DNA of 64,000 nucleotides from Terriglobia bacterium (GTDB lineage: Bacteria; Acidobacteriota; Terriglobia; Bryobacterales; Bryobacteraceae): NCBI GenBank assembly GCA_020073265.1, contig JAIQFN010000016.1, forward strand, positions 1 to 64,000, in the 5' to 3' direction. A program made the translations under genes and the position numbers. The notes below the pieces were generated by a model. The model ran no database searches. It was given only the letters and a program-made list of their open reading frames with translations, and was not told the origin of the DNA. The first letter of the stretch is position 1. The number at the start of each line of letters is the position of its first letter. This document shows positions 38,401 to 49,491 of the stretch, in pieces.

Positions 38401-38624
38401 AACTGGCTGGCTCGGCTGCGTCCCGCTGCAGTGATCACCTTCCAGCGAACATGGGTTGTAGTCTGCCCGGTGCCATCTGCCTCGAAACGATAGACGGTTT
38501 CAAGCTTTTCGATCTGCAGGTCATGTTGCGAGGCTGCACCGGCCGGCAATCCATTGCAGATTGCGCCTGCCACGATCATCAGGAATCTGGCGGCTTGCCC
38601 AACCGTGAGATGCTCGCAAATCAT
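35430..38624 (-). CDS. Exported DUF3857 transglutaminase-like protein with TPR repeats
   Basis: The 1064-residue product has a signal peptide (FLMIVAGAICNGLPAGA), an N-terminal DUF3857 domain, and a transglutaminase core whose Cys is in NAYGDCKDKHALLASLLRAVG, with the later His/Asp in the VHEFTRIETSQGPVFLDAT region. After a beta-rich part come TPR units (YNNLGFVRRAQGRYNEAVVLFRK; AHNNLTATLASQKKWDEAV). The last 80 residues (LVDENGKVLDAVMESGDEPI, TIELRFAL) resemble a TonB C-terminal-like domain. Such proteins are widespread in Acidobacteria and Bacteroidetes but their substrate is unknown. Location is probably periplasmic. Confidence 0.88.
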   Translation of the reverse strand: MICEHLTVGQAARFLMIVAGAICNGLPAGAASQHDLQIEKLETVYRFEADGTGQTTTHVRWKVITAAGRSRASQFSIPYENEFEDVQVNFFRTLKKDGTTVEGDLTQVFERTAPGPYGVTMFADEKIKTFVPPNVEVGDLFEYEFVQHSKKSLKGNDFWLMHYQERSVPVVSETVLLDLPADVHVALHENSDLPHKNEVRDGRRIESWELANPEPASTLDTHFEPVFAVSTILSWDAFGEWIRGLNEPSEQPTPEIRALAAKLTAGKTTERDRINALYAYVSEKIRYVSINFGVGRYQPHAASEVLKNAYGDCKDKHALLASLLRAVGIKADAVLITPGIGVLEPDVPVPSQFVHEFTRIETSQGPVFLDATLELAPPQVLAPGMRGKKALLFGADKSSIIDIPAASPIPTLDRIKLNGRIDADGRLTGTSRIEFEGADEPEVRRIFRDGTKEQQEQLVRAVSGTQSWRATIGEIRHSDPEDLERPFWLEYSLSDRAFLPPDETSKRITLLGGGTVDPKSLTDREHPTEPIPVEKRDLEMSIDLQIASSYVITNDMPVHMSAPFGSYDSESGYDQGHLRLNRKLKFTGEPIDPADWTRFTSFWTNVAEVENRGFLLERNRSRPVVATNPRTGSDRLSDLLRSGSDALRIRSFEAAQSAYEEAIRLEPRSYAAWGGLGRTRIGLRDLDKAAEAFQRQLEVNPRDSAPYNNLGFVRRAQGRYNEAVVLFRKRLESAPRDAYAHNNLTATLASQKKWDEAVKEGSLAAEIDPKNASVWVLLGRVQANAGHIEDARRSFEHAMEASNDPMIRNSVAYQMVEAKIDLAKAWELVSSAISGQANNICHPTTATPDGNCATRLYRLASALDTAGWALFAQGKPEQAKTYIAASYAVAPGYEIALHLAAVLSKLGEADRALELLVAARSTPVLDSSPADAVQSELANQEADAARFEARLAEAKRRMPLLGEIPVSADWPDKSANGTYRMLALVDENGKVLDAVMESGDEPISGLLAYGRRLTLPPLSWPGAGFRSVRTIELRFALGELQRILSYVVRPPQTSSIGETVASVQ

Positions 38625-38776
38625 GTGGCCCTGACTCGTACCGGCAAAAAGATACTCTCTAAACAGCCATTGATGCTAGCATACACATCTTTAACAGCAA
38701 AATTCGCACTCTTTTTGTACTGAGTCCCAAATTCCTCCAAAACCAACGGCCCGCCGGAAAGCGATATGATGTCTCA

Positions 38777-40405
38777 ATGCAACGGCTGAAACTCTCGCTC
38801 GGATTCCTGCTGGCGTTCGCCACGCTGGCCGTCCAACTCCACGCGCAACAGAATCGCAACGAAATGGTTTCGATGCGCGACGGCGTCCGGCTCGACACCA
38901 ACATCTACCTGCCCGGAGGCGAAGGCCCGTGGCCAGTCGTTCTGACGCGCACGCCTTATGGCAAAGACCAGATGTACACCGCGAAAAACGAAGCCGCCTA
39001 CATGCAGGCCGGCTACGCGCGCGTGGTCCAGGACGTCCGCGGACGCTTCAAGAGCGAAGGCAAGTACCGGCCCTTCGCCGACGATCTGGAAGACGGCTAC
39101 GACACCATCGAGTGGGTCGCCAAGCAGCCCTGGGCGAACGGCAAGATCGGCATGGTGGGTCCCTCGGCCATGGGCATCGCGACCAACCTCGCCGCGATGA
39201 GCGGTGCGCCGCACCTGACCGCCGCGTTCGTCAGCGTGGCGCACGGATCCAACTTCCGCTACTCGCGCCATCCCGGCGGCCTGTACCTGAAGAATCTCGC
39301 CGAGGAGTGGTCCAAGCGCCAGGGAGTGCCGCCGCCGGATGTGCCCCGCCCGATTCTCGCCGTCTACAATGACGACGCGCGCCGCATGGACATGCGCAAT
39401 CATCTCTCCCAGATTCACGTGCCCATGTACAACCTGGGCGGCTGGTACGACATTTTCCTGCAGGGCGACATCGACAGCTTCACCTCGCTCCAGAAGGACG
39501 GCGCACCGGGCGCGCGCGGCAATCAGAAACTCGCGATGGGAGCATTTGGACACGGTCCGCTGTCGGGCGATCTGAAGTATCCCGCCGAAGCCGGCAATCT
39601 GATGGGCAATGCCGACACCATGCGCTGGTTCGACTACTGGCTCAAGGGAATCGACACCGGCGTCATGAAGGAGCCGCCGGTGAAGTATTTCGTCATGGGC
39701 GACACCATGGCTGCGAACGCGCCCGGCAACGCGTGGCGCACGGCTGCCGGCTGGCCGCCCAAGTCCACCGCGACGTCCTATTTTCTGGAGCCGGGTGGAA
39801 AGCTCGCGACCGCCAAGCCGGCGTCGGTCGCCCGGATGACCTACGTCTACGATCCCAAGGACCCGGTGCCGAGCATCGGCGGAAACAACCTGATGATGGA
39901 TCGCGGTCCCATGGATCAGCGCAAGGTCAGCTCGCGCAAAGACGTGCTGAAGTTTGAGACCGAGCCGCTCAAGGCTCCGGTGGAGATCGTCGGACCGGTC
40001 ACTGCGGAACTCGCCGTGTCCACCGACGCCGCCGACACCGACTTCATGGTGAAGCTGGTGGACGTCTACCCGAACGGCTACGAAGCCCTGGTGTTGGACG
40101 AAGGCCTCAGACTGCGCTACCGGGACGGGTTCGTGCCGGAGCACGCCCAGCCTGGCAAGGTCTATCCCATCAAAGTGGACCTGTGGTCCACGGCGCTGAT
40201 CTTCAACACCGGCCACAAAATCGCGGTACATGTTTCGAGCAGCAATTCGCCGCGCTTCGAGCCGCACTCGAATACCTGGGATCCGGTGAAGTCGTACGAC
40301 GAAGCCGTGAAGGCGACCAACACCGTGGTGCTGGACGGCCGCTCGAAGATCATCTTGCCGGTGACCAAGGTGTACCCAGGCGAAAAGAGCGTCGCCAGCC
40401 GGTAG
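38777..40405 (+). CDS. CocE/NonD family exported hydrolase (X-Pro dipeptidyl-peptidase-like)
   Basis: The 542-residue product starts with a signal peptide (LSLGFLLAFATLAVQLHA) and MVSMRDGVRLDTNIYLP, the classic S15/CocE beginning. The nucleophile serine lies in MVGPSAMGIATNLAAM; RTPYGKDQMY and GRFKSEGKYRPF are other family marks. A C-terminal jelly-roll domain follows (LKFETEPLKAPVEIVGPVTA; NTGHKIAVHVSSSNSPRFEP). It cleaves acyl or peptide bonds of unknown substrates outside the cytoplasm. The neighbours encode other exported peptidases, which suggests a peptide-scavenging locus. Confidence 0.92.
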   Translation: MQRLKLSLGFLLAFATLAVQLHAQQNRNEMVSMRDGVRLDTNIYLPGGEGPWPVVLTRTPYGKDQMYTAKNEAAYMQAGYARVVQDVRGRFKSEGKYRPFADDLEDGYDTIEWVAKQPWANGKIGMVGPSAMGIATNLAAMSGAPHLTAAFVSVAHGSNFRYSRHPGGLYLKNLAEEWSKRQGVPPPDVPRPILAVYNDDARRMDMRNHLSQIHVPMYNLGGWYDIFLQGDIDSFTSLQKDGAPGARGNQKLAMGAFGHGPLSGDLKYPAEAGNLMGNADTMRWFDYWLKGIDTGVMKEPPVKYFVMGDTMAANAPGNAWRTAAGWPPKSTATSYFLEPGGKLATAKPASVARMTYVYDPKDPVPSIGGNNLMMDRGPMDQRKVSSRKDVLKFETEPLKAPVEIVGPVTAELAVSTDAADTDFMVKLVDVYPNGYEALVLDEGLRLRYRDGFVPEHAQPGKVYPIKVDLWSTALIFNTGHKIAVHVSSSNSPRFEPHSNTWDPVKSYDEAVKATNTVVLDGRSKIILPVTKVYPGEKSVASR

Positions 40406-40418
40406 ATCAGATCACAGT

Positions 40419-40464
40419 GTGGCGCACGCACTCGTGCGTGCCGTGTCGAGACTCGTCTCGACAC
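40419..40464 (+). repeat. Double-hairpin dispersed repeat, copy 2
   Basis: GTGGCGCACGCAC-TC-GTGCGTGCC then GTGTCGAGA-CTCG-TCTCGACAC. The first hairpin matches copies 1 and 3; the second has the same length and loop but a different, still fully paired stem. It lies 13 bases after the CocE stop. Confidence 0.8.
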
Positions 40465-40541
40465 CATCACCTTCTTCACTCAGGCCTGCCGAATTGCGCC
40501 GCCTCGCCCCAATCTCTGACAATCTAACAAAGGACCACACG

Positions 40542-43331
<2,790 letters not shown>

Positions 43332-43333
43332 AC

Positions 43334-44005
43334 ATGCAAAACTTCAACACACTATTCCGCCTGGATGGCGCTGAAATCCGCGGGCAGGGCGGCGTAGCCG
43401 AATCGCTGGCTCTCGACATTTGCGATGAAGCGAACGTCACGGCCACAGTCGAGAAGATTCGCGAGCGGCACCAGCGCATCGACGTGCTGGTGAGCACGCC
43501 CGCCCTCAACGTCCGCAAGCCGCTGCTCCGCTACAGCGCCGAAGAGTTCGACAAAGTGCTGCGCCTGAACCTGAAAGGCAGCTTCCTCATCGCGCAAGCG
43601 GTGGGCCGCATCATGAGCGAGAACAAAAGAGGCAGCATCATCCTGCTTTCTTCCATCCGCTCGCTGGTGGTGGAGCCGGGCCAGGGCGCCTACGCCGCCA
43701 CCAAAGCCGGACTGGTCCAGCTCGCGCGCGCATTCGCAGCCGAGCTGGGCGGATCGGGCGTCCGCGTGAACTGCATCGCGCCCGGAATCGTCGAGACGCC
43801 GCTCACCGAGCCGATCAAGAGCAATCCCGCCTGGTACAACGCCTACGCCGCGAAGACTGCGCTGGGTCGCTGGGCCACCGCCGATGAAATGGCCGGACCG
43901 ATCATGTTCCTGGCTTCCGACGCTTCCAGCTACGTCACCGGCACAGTCTTGTTCGCGGACGGCGGATGGACCGCCATCGACGGCCGCTTCCAGCCACCCG
44001 TTTAG
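43334..44005 (+). CDS. SDR-family oxidoreductase lacking the N-terminal NAD(P) motif
   Basis: The product has 223 residues from the ATG at 43334 (TTG at 43328 is also possible). It keeps the SDR middle and end: IDVLVSTPALNVRKPLL, VLRLNLKGSFLIAQ, catalytic Ser in ILLSSIRS, Tyr/Lys in AYAATKAG, then RVNCIAPGIVETPLT and DASSYVTGTVLFADGG. The first beta-alpha-beta unit with T-G-x3-G-x-G is missing: FRLDG, which normally precedes it, joins directly to AEIRGQGGVAESL, which normally follows about 40 residues later. The usual N-N-A-G has become S-T-P-A. The cofactor site is thus damaged and the gene may be decaying, although its frame is intact. Confidence 0.8.
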   Translation: MQNFNTLFRLDGAEIRGQGGVAESLALDICDEANVTATVEKIRERHQRIDVLVSTPALNVRKPLLRYSAEEFDKVLRLNLKGSFLIAQAVGRIMSENKRGSIILLSSIRSLVVEPGQGAYAATKAGLVQLARAFAAELGGSGVRVNCIAPGIVETPLTEPIKSNPAWYNAYAAKTALGRWATADEMAGPIMFLASDASSYVTGTVLFADGGWTAIDGRFQPPV

Positions 44006-45060
44006 CGCGCGTTGATGTCCCGATAACTCGGCAACCCCGGCAAGCCGCGCGCGTTCTTAACCGCGCGCACCACCGCCTCAGCCACGGCCTCAGCCGCCAG
44101 CGCCCCAACCGCTCCATGATCCGCCCGGCCGTTGCTCGCCCCGGTCGCGACCGCGAAAATCGTGTCGCCATCGTTCGGCGTGTGCACCGGATTGACGGAC
44201 CGCGCCAGGCCGTCGTGCGCCATCTGCGCGATCTTGGTCATCTGCGTCTTGTCGAACGCGGCGTTGGTCGCCACCACGCCGATCGCGGTGTGAGCTCCCG
44301 CCGGCACTTCCACCAGCCGCCCTTCGCGCATCTGCGCCATCGTATCCATGAAGCCGGAGCCATCCGGCTTGCGCGCGCCGGCGATGATCTTTCCCGTTTT
44401 CGAATCTACTACGTCGCCAACTGAGTTCACCGCCACGATGGCTCCCACCACGATGCCCGTGTTGCCCACGTGGATGCTGTAGGTGCCGATCCCGGACTTC
44501 ATGGCCTGCTTGGGTCCGAACATCTTTCCAACCGTCGCACCCGCGCCAGCGCCGACGTTGCCTTCTTCCACTCTGCCCGCCTTGGCCGCCTGGCATGCTC
44601 GATATCCTGACTCCGCCGTCGGCCGTATCCTGGCATCCCCGACTCCCAAATCGAACAGGATCGCCGCCGGCACAATCGGCACCACGATGGACCCCACGCG
44701 ATAGCCCAGGCCGCGCTCTTCCAGATACCGGACCACGCCCGAGGCCGCGTCCAGGCCAAACGCGCTTCCGCCGGAAAGCAGGATGGCTTGCACCTTCTGC
44801 ACCGTGTTCACCGGATTCAGCAGATCGGTCTCGCGCGTTCCCGGCGCTGCTCCGCGAACGTCCACGCCCGCGGTCGCTTCCTTTTCGAAAATCAGAACCG
44901 TGCAGCCCGTGGGCCGGCGTGTTTCGGTGAAATGCCCGACCTTGACGCCTTGCACATCGGTGATTCCGCCATCGCCATTCATGCCCGAACTCCTCCGCGG
45001 CAACAGCGCCGCTCCCGCTGTAATCCCGGCCATCACCCGACTGAATTCGCGCCGCTTCAT
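44002..45060 (-). CDS. P1 (S58, DmpA-like) family exported peptidase
   Basis: From ATG 45060 the product is 352 residues with a Tat-like signal (MKRREFSRVMAGITAGAALL). Family marks are GITDVQGVKVGHFTE, GCTVLIFEKEATAGVDVRG, LLSGGSAFGLDAASGVVRYLEE, GATVGKMFG, VGAIVAVNSVGDVVD and HTAIGVVATNAAFDKTQ, the last region containing the self-cleavage site of this N-terminal-nucleophile family. Known members cut D-amino-acid or beta-amino-acid peptides. It is four bases downstream of the M20 gene and co-oriented, so the two form an operon. It converges on the SDR gene with a 4-base overlap. Confidence 0.9.
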   Translation of the reverse strand: MKRREFSRVMAGITAGAALLPRRSSGMNGDGGITDVQGVKVGHFTETRRPTGCTVLIFEKEATAGVDVRGAAPGTRETDLLNPVNTVQKVQAILLSGGSAFGLDAASGVVRYLEERGLGYRVGSIVVPIVPAAILFDLGVGDARIRPTAESGYRACQAAKAGRVEEGNVGAGAGATVGKMFGPKQAMKSGIGTYSIHVGNTGIVVGAIVAVNSVGDVVDSKTGKIIAGARKPDGSGFMDTMAQMREGRLVEVPAGAHTAIGVVATNAAFDKTQMTKIAQMAHDGLARSVNPVHTPNDGDTIFAVATGASNGRADHGAVGALAAEAVAEAVVRAVKNARGLPGLPSYRDINAR

Positions 45061-45064
45061 AAAA

Positions 45065-46342
45065 TCACTCCGTGCCCAGCAGCCGCATCGCCGCCAGCGC
45101 CATCGCCTTGGATCCCTGGACCAGGTCATCCACCCGGCAAAACTCATCTGGTTGATGCGATAAATCCAGGATACCCGGACCGTAGGCGATGCACTGCTCC
45201 ACCAGCCCCAACCGCATCACGTGCTTCTGATCGTAAGTGCCGGGGCTGGCAATCAGCGGCGGCTCGATGCCCAGCACGTCGCGCACCGCGCCGGCCATGG
45301 TTGAAACCAGATTCGCGTTCGCGTCGGTCTGGATGGGAGGAACGGTCATGAGGTCCCGCATCTCGAAACGAAACTCCGGATCGTTGCGTGCCAGCGCCTC
45401 GAGAATGCCGCGGATCTCCGCGCGCACCTGCTCAACCGGCTCCTCGATCAAAAACCGGCGGTCGAACACCGCCTCGCAGCGGTCGGCGACGCACGGCGTC
45501 TGCATTCCGCCCGGCTGCCCGCCCGAAATCGAATTCACGTTGATGCTCGCGCGCCGCGCCTCCGGCGGTTCCACGGGCATGACCGTCGTTCTCTTACTCA
45601 GCGCCGGTTTCAGTTCGTGCTCGATGACCGCAAGAAAATCGGCCATTTTGCTGATGGCGCTCACGCCCAGGAATGGCATGCTGCCGTGCGCGATGCGGCC
45701 GAGCGTCGCCACCTCGAACCAATACACGCCGCGATGGCCCAGGCAGACTCGATCCACGTTCAGCGGCTCGGTCAGGATCGCGTAGTCGGTGCGGTCGCGG
45801 CTGACGTAGCCGCGTTCGGCCAGATAAGCCATGCCGGCGAACCCGCCGCTCTCTTCATCCACCGTGCCGCTCTGTTCCACGCCTCCGCGCAATCGCACAC
45901 CGGATCGGCGAATCGCCTCGATCGCAAAGACGGACGCCGCTATACCCGCTTTCTGGTCGGTAACGCCGCGGCCGAAGATCTTGCCGTCCCGAAGCACTGC
46001 CGCGAACGGATCGCCGGTCCAGCCATGCCCCACCGGCACCACGTCGAAATGCCCGTTGAAATGCAGCAGCGGCCGCGCCGGCGTATCGCGCAGCCTTCCG
46101 ATGACGTTTACGCGCGGATGCAGCGCGGTGTGCTCGGCGCGTCCTTCCGCGGCTACGTACTCGACGTCATACCCGAATTCGCCGAGCCGTCGGCCGAGCC
46201 AGTCGGCGCACGCGGCATAGTTGTCGCCCGGCGGATTCACGGTCGGGATGGCCACCAGCTCGCGCAGAAACTCCACCATTTCGCCGGCCATCGATTCCAC
46301 TCGATCGAGCACGGCCTGTTCCCGATTCGGCGATCCACTCAC
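45065..46342 (-). CDS. M20-family metallopeptidase (ArgE/DapE-like)
   Basis: The 425-residue product has the M20 motifs: metal-binding HFNGHFDVVPVGHGW, the bridging Asp in GRGVTDQKAGIAAS, the catalytic-base Glu pair in TVDEESGGFAG, and a C-terminal His in TYDQKHVMRLGL. The dimerisation domain lies between about residues 210 and 320. It has no signal peptide and should be cytoplasmic, splitting N-acyl or peptide bonds with two metal ions. Together with the exported P1 peptidase downstream it may finish the digestion of imported peptides. Confidence 0.92.
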   Translation of the reverse strand: MSGSPNREQAVLDRVESMAGEMVEFLRELVAIPTVNPPGDNYAACADWLGRRLGEFGYDVEYVAAEGRAEHTALHPRVNVIGRLRDTPARPLLHFNGHFDVVPVGHGWTGDPFAAVLRDGKIFGRGVTDQKAGIAASVFAIEAIRRSGVRLRGGVEQSGTVDEESGGFAGMAYLAERGYVSRDRTDYAILTEPLNVDRVCLGHRGVYWFEVATLGRIAHGSMPFLGVSAISKMADFLAVIEHELKPALSKRTTVMPVEPPEARRASINVNSISGGQPGGMQTPCVADRCEAVFDRRFLIEEPVEQVRAEIRGILEALARNDPEFRFEMRDLMTVPPIQTDANANLVSTMAGAVRDVLGIEPPLIASPGTYDQKHVMRLGLVEQCIAYGPGILDLSHQPDEFCRVDDLVQGSKAMALAAMRLLGTE

Positions 46343-46405
46343 GGAACCCAGTGTATCTCGCCACCGTTTGCTTCGTCCGGCTGCGGCGCGATACAGTCGG
46401 TCTGA

Positions 46406-47446
46406 ATGAAACTGATATCCGGCTGGCTGCTGGCAGCGTCACTCTTAGCGCAGAATCCCTCCTGGAAATTCGCTGTCTCCGGCGACTCGCGAAACTGCGG
46501 CGGCATCGTCATGCCCGCTATCGCTGCCGGCGTCCGCACGAGCGGCGCCGACTTTTACTGGCATCTGGGCGACTTCCGCGCCATCTACATGTACGACGAA
46601 GATCTGGTTCCGCCGCCCAAACTGGGCCTGCCATCGCGCCCGCTCTCCATCCTCAACTACGAAAGCATGGCCTGGCCCGACTTCATCGCCCGCCAGATCA
46701 AACCGTTCGGCAGTCTGCCCGTGTTTCTCGCGCTGGGCAACCATGAACTCTATCCTCCCTTTTCGCGCGATGCCTGGCTGATCCAATTCGCCGACTGGCT
46801 GGAGCAACCCGTGCTGCGGGAACAACGCCTCAAGGACGATCCGGCCGACCACAAACTGCACGGCTACTACCACTGGATCAACCACGGCGTCGATTTCATC
46901 ACGCTCGACAACGCCAGCGCGGACCAATTCGACGGCGCCCAACTGCGCTGGATTCACTCGGTCATCGATCGCGATGAAGCGTCGCAGGAGATCCGCAGCA
47001 TCGTGGTCGGAATGCACGAGGCGCTGCCGGGCAGCGTCAGCCGCGGCCACAGCATGAGCGAGTCGGCGCAAGGCGAACGCAGCGGCCGGGAAGTCTACCA
47101 GTCGCTCTGGCACGCACAGAACTCAGCTCACAAACATGTGTACGTCCTGGCCAGCCACTCGCACTTCTACATGGAAGATATCTTCGATACGCCGGACTGG
47201 AAGGGTAAAGTGCTGCCGGGCTGGATCGTCGGAACGGCCGGCGCGGTTCGGTACCGCCTTCCGTCGGAGACCGGCCCTTCGCAAAACGCCGTGACCGACG
47301 TGTACGGCTATCTGCTCGGAAGCGTTTCGGCCGACGGGGCCATTGCCTTCGCGTTCCAGAAGCTCAGTCTGGACGACCTGCGCGCGGCCAACGCCAAGAC
47401 ACCGGAGCCGCTGGTTCGCTGGTGCTTCGAGGAAAACAAGCAGTAA
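46406..47446 (+). CDS. Exported metallophosphoesterase
   Basis: The 346-residue product has a short signal peptide (MKLISGWLLAASLLAQ). Calcineurin-like metal motifs are in order: AVSGDSRN, WHLGDFRAIY, LALGNHELY, VVGMHEALPG and LASHSHFYMED. It should be a two-metal phosphatase or phosphodiesterase acting outside the cytoplasm. It is divergent from the M20 gene and convergent with the DUF4159 gene. Confidence 0.88.
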   Translation: MKLISGWLLAASLLAQNPSWKFAVSGDSRNCGGIVMPAIAAGVRTSGADFYWHLGDFRAIYMYDEDLVPPPKLGLPSRPLSILNYESMAWPDFIARQIKPFGSLPVFLALGNHELYPPFSRDAWLIQFADWLEQPVLREQRLKDDPADHKLHGYYHWINHGVDFITLDNASADQFDGAQLRWIHSVIDRDEASQEIRSIVVGMHEALPGSVSRGHSMSESAQGERSGREVYQSLWHAQNSAHKHVYVLASHSHFYMEDIFDTPDWKGKVLPGWIVGTAGAVRYRLPSETGPSQNAVTDVYGYLLGSVSADGAIAFAFQKLSLDDLRAANAKTPEPLVRWCFEENKQ

Positions 47447-47465
47447 GCACGAACCCGGCCCGCTC

Positions 47466-48302
47466 TCAGTGCGTCATCGCGTAGACGATATAGTTGACGC
47501 CGATGCGCAGCCCCAGCGCCGAATACTTCTCCGGATACAGCGGATTGTCGGCGTGCTCCCAGGAGTCGCCCAGATCCATGTTGTGACAGATGGCCACCAT
47601 CAACCGGCCTTTGTGGTCGTAGATTCCGCGCCAGCGCGCTTCGTATCCGTCCTGCTCGTAGGTTCGGCCGCTGCGCAGGAACTGCGCGCCGGGCACCTGG
47701 TAGCGGCCATCCAGATCGAAGATGCTGTGGAAGATCGCCTCGCGGTCGTCCAGATCGACGATCGCGCGGTCCGGAAACACCCGCTGCATGCTGGCGATGA
47801 ATACCTGCCATTCCTGGGTGCCGTGAAAATCGTCGCACATGAAGAATCCGCCGCGCAGCAGAAAATCGCGCAGCTTGCCGGCCTGCTCATCGGTGAGATC
47901 CCAATGCCCCACTTCCACGCCGTATAGCCACGGCCAGTTGTACACCTCATCGCCGTCGTCCAGGTTCACAGGCTCTTCCACCGAGCGAGCCTGAATGCGC
48001 GTCAGCCGCCGCACCGCCGCCGACAAGTGCCGGTCCGATCGCGGATAATCGATGGTCCAGTTGGAATAGCCTTCCTGCCAGTTCACACCGCGCTGGCGGC
48101 GAAAGCCGCGGCCGAATCCGAAAATCGGCGGGTACATGAGGCGCGCGAAGGCCCACTCGCCGGGCGTTTTCCAATCGGGCGGAAGCGGGAAATCATTGTA
48201 TTCCCAACCCGGATACTCGCGAAACGGTCGCTGCCCATAGACCACGCCCAGTACCATCAGCGCGCCACATGCGATCGCGAACCAAGCCCGGAATCTTCGC
48301 AT
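47466..48302 (-). CDS. Exported DUF4159-domain protein
   Basis: The 278-residue product has a signal peptide (WFAIACGALMVLGVVYG) followed by FARLMYPP, NWTIDYPRSDRHLSAAV and LLRGGFFMCDDFHGTQEW, then ICHNMDLGDSWEHADNP and a C-terminal GLRIGVNYIVYAM. These match DUF4159, which resembles a GATase-like fold found next to MoxR/DUF58 clusters; no such cluster is present here. Function is unknown. Confidence 0.85.
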   Translation of the reverse strand: MRRFRAWFAIACGALMVLGVVYGQRPFREYPGWEYNDFPLPPDWKTPGEWAFARLMYPPIFGFGRGFRRQRGVNWQEGYSNWTIDYPRSDRHLSAAVRRLTRIQARSVEEPVNLDDGDEVYNWPWLYGVEVGHWDLTDEQAGKLRDFLLRGGFFMCDDFHGTQEWQVFIASMQRVFPDRAIVDLDDREAIFHSIFDLDGRYQVPGAQFLRSGRTYEQDGYEARWRGIYDHKGRLMVAICHNMDLGDSWEHADNPLYPEKYSALGLRIGVNYIVYAMTH

Positions 48303-48422
48303 GCTGCCTTTCTATCTTAGCCTGCCTCCAAACCGGCCGATAAGGTTTTCGTGCGCCTTTTCCGGAAGCGGCAGAAACAGGTTGGCGTGTGGCCTCGTCT
48401 ACAAGGTAGCTGGTTCAGAATC

Positions 48423-48845
48423 ATGCCGCTCGAAATCCAACAGCGTGAGAAGGAAGGGATCGTCCTGCTCGACCTGAAGGGCCGTTTGGTGCTCGGCCCC
48501 GAGGATGTGCTCATGCGCCAACACCTCCAGTCTCTGCTCGATGGCGGCAGCAAGAACGTTATTCTGGACGTTCGCGCGGCACCGGACATCGACACCGCTG
48601 GATTCGGCTCGCTGGTTTTGTTCGCCGAGAAATTTCGAGAGGCCGGCGGGAGGCTGGCGATCATCGAGCAGTCCATGGCATCATCGCTCTTGAGGCTCGC
48701 CGCCGCGTTGGACACTTACACCGACGAACAGGCCGCCATCAACAGCTTCTTCCCCGATCGCGCCGTGCCGCATTACGATATCCTCGAATTCGTGGAAGAA
48801 GAAGAACAGCGCCAACATTCCGATTCAGACCGCACAGACAAATAA
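48423..48845 (+). CDS. STAS-domain protein (anti-sigma-factor antagonist-like)
   Basis: From ATG 48423 the product has 140 residues: a STAS domain (EGIVLLDLKGRLVLGPEDVLM; NVILDVRAAPDIDTAGFGSLVLF) with an acidic C-terminal tail (EFVEEEEQ). The phosphorylatable position of SpoIIAA-type proteins (D-S-S-G) is D-T-A-G here, so Thr could still accept phosphate. No anti-sigma kinase is next to it. It ends one base before the LigD phosphoesterase gene. Confidence 0.85.
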   Translation: MPLEIQQREKEGIVLLDLKGRLVLGPEDVLMRQHLQSLLDGGSKNVILDVRAAPDIDTAGFGSLVLFAEKFREAGGRLAIIEQSMASSLLRLAAALDTYTDEQAAINSFFPDRAVPHYDILEFVEEEEQRQHSDSDRTDK

Positions 48846-48846
48846 C

Positions 48847-49491
48847 ATGGCCAAGCGCATCCTGAAGGAGTATCAGCGCAAGCGCAACTTCGAAGTTACA
48901 CCTGAACCCGATGGCGACAAGTCGCCGTCCGCGCCCAAGACCGGGCTGCTGCTGTACGTGATCCACAAGCACCAGGCTACGCATCTGCACTACGACTTGC
49001 GCCTGGAGTGGCGCGGCGTGCTGCTTTCCTGGGCGGTCCCGAAAGGCCCGTCGCTCGATCCCTCGGTGAAGCGCCTGGCTGCCCAGGTGGAGGATCATCC
49101 GCTCGACTACGGCACTTTCGAAGGCGTCATCCCGGAAGGCGAATACGGCGGCGGCACCGTCATGCTGTGGGACTACGGGACCTGGACGCCCGAAATTCCC
49201 GACGTCGACTCCGCGCTCAAGGAAGGCGAGCTGAAATTCACGCTGCACGGGAAAAAGCTGCGCGGCTCCTGGGTGCTGGTGCGAACCAGGTTGGGCTACG
49301 GCCGCAGTTCGGGCAAGCCCCAGTGGCTGCTCATCAAGCATCGCGACCGGTTCGCGTCCGCCCGAGACGTCGCATCCGAGATGCCTCGCTCGGTCAGCTC
49401 CGCCAGGCTCCTGGCCGACATCGCGCGCGACGAGCACGGCGACGTCGCCCGCGCCGCCAAGGGCGATCCTGCCGGGAGCCGCGCGCGTTGA
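48847..49491 (+). CDS. LigD-type 3'-phosphoesterase domain protein
   Basis: The 214-residue product is the stand-alone phosphoesterase (PE) module of LigD: LLYVIHKHQATHLHYDLRLEW with the active-site His/Asp, SWAVPKGPSLDP, VEDHPLDYGTFEGVIPEGEYG and WLLIKHRDRFA. The module trims 3' ends during non-homologous end joining. It overlaps the polymerase-domain gene by TTGA, so the two are translated together as a split LigD. The C-terminal 40 residues are a low-conservation tail. Confidence 0.9.
   Translation: MAKRILKEYQRKRNFEVTPEPDGDKSPSAPKTGLLLYVIHKHQATHLHYDLRLEWRGVLLSWAVPKGPSLDPSVKRLAAQVEDHPLDYGTFEGVIPEGEYGGGTVMLWDYGTWTPEIPDVDSALKEGELKFTLHGKKLRGSWVLVRTRLGYGRSSGKPQWLLIKHRDRFASARDVASEMPRSVSSARLLADIARDEHGDVARAAKGDPAGSRAR

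Noticed and set aside
35441-38723. Several plus-strand frames of 150 to 317 codons
   Set aside because: All lie opposite the transglutaminase/TPR gene and have no recognisable domain.
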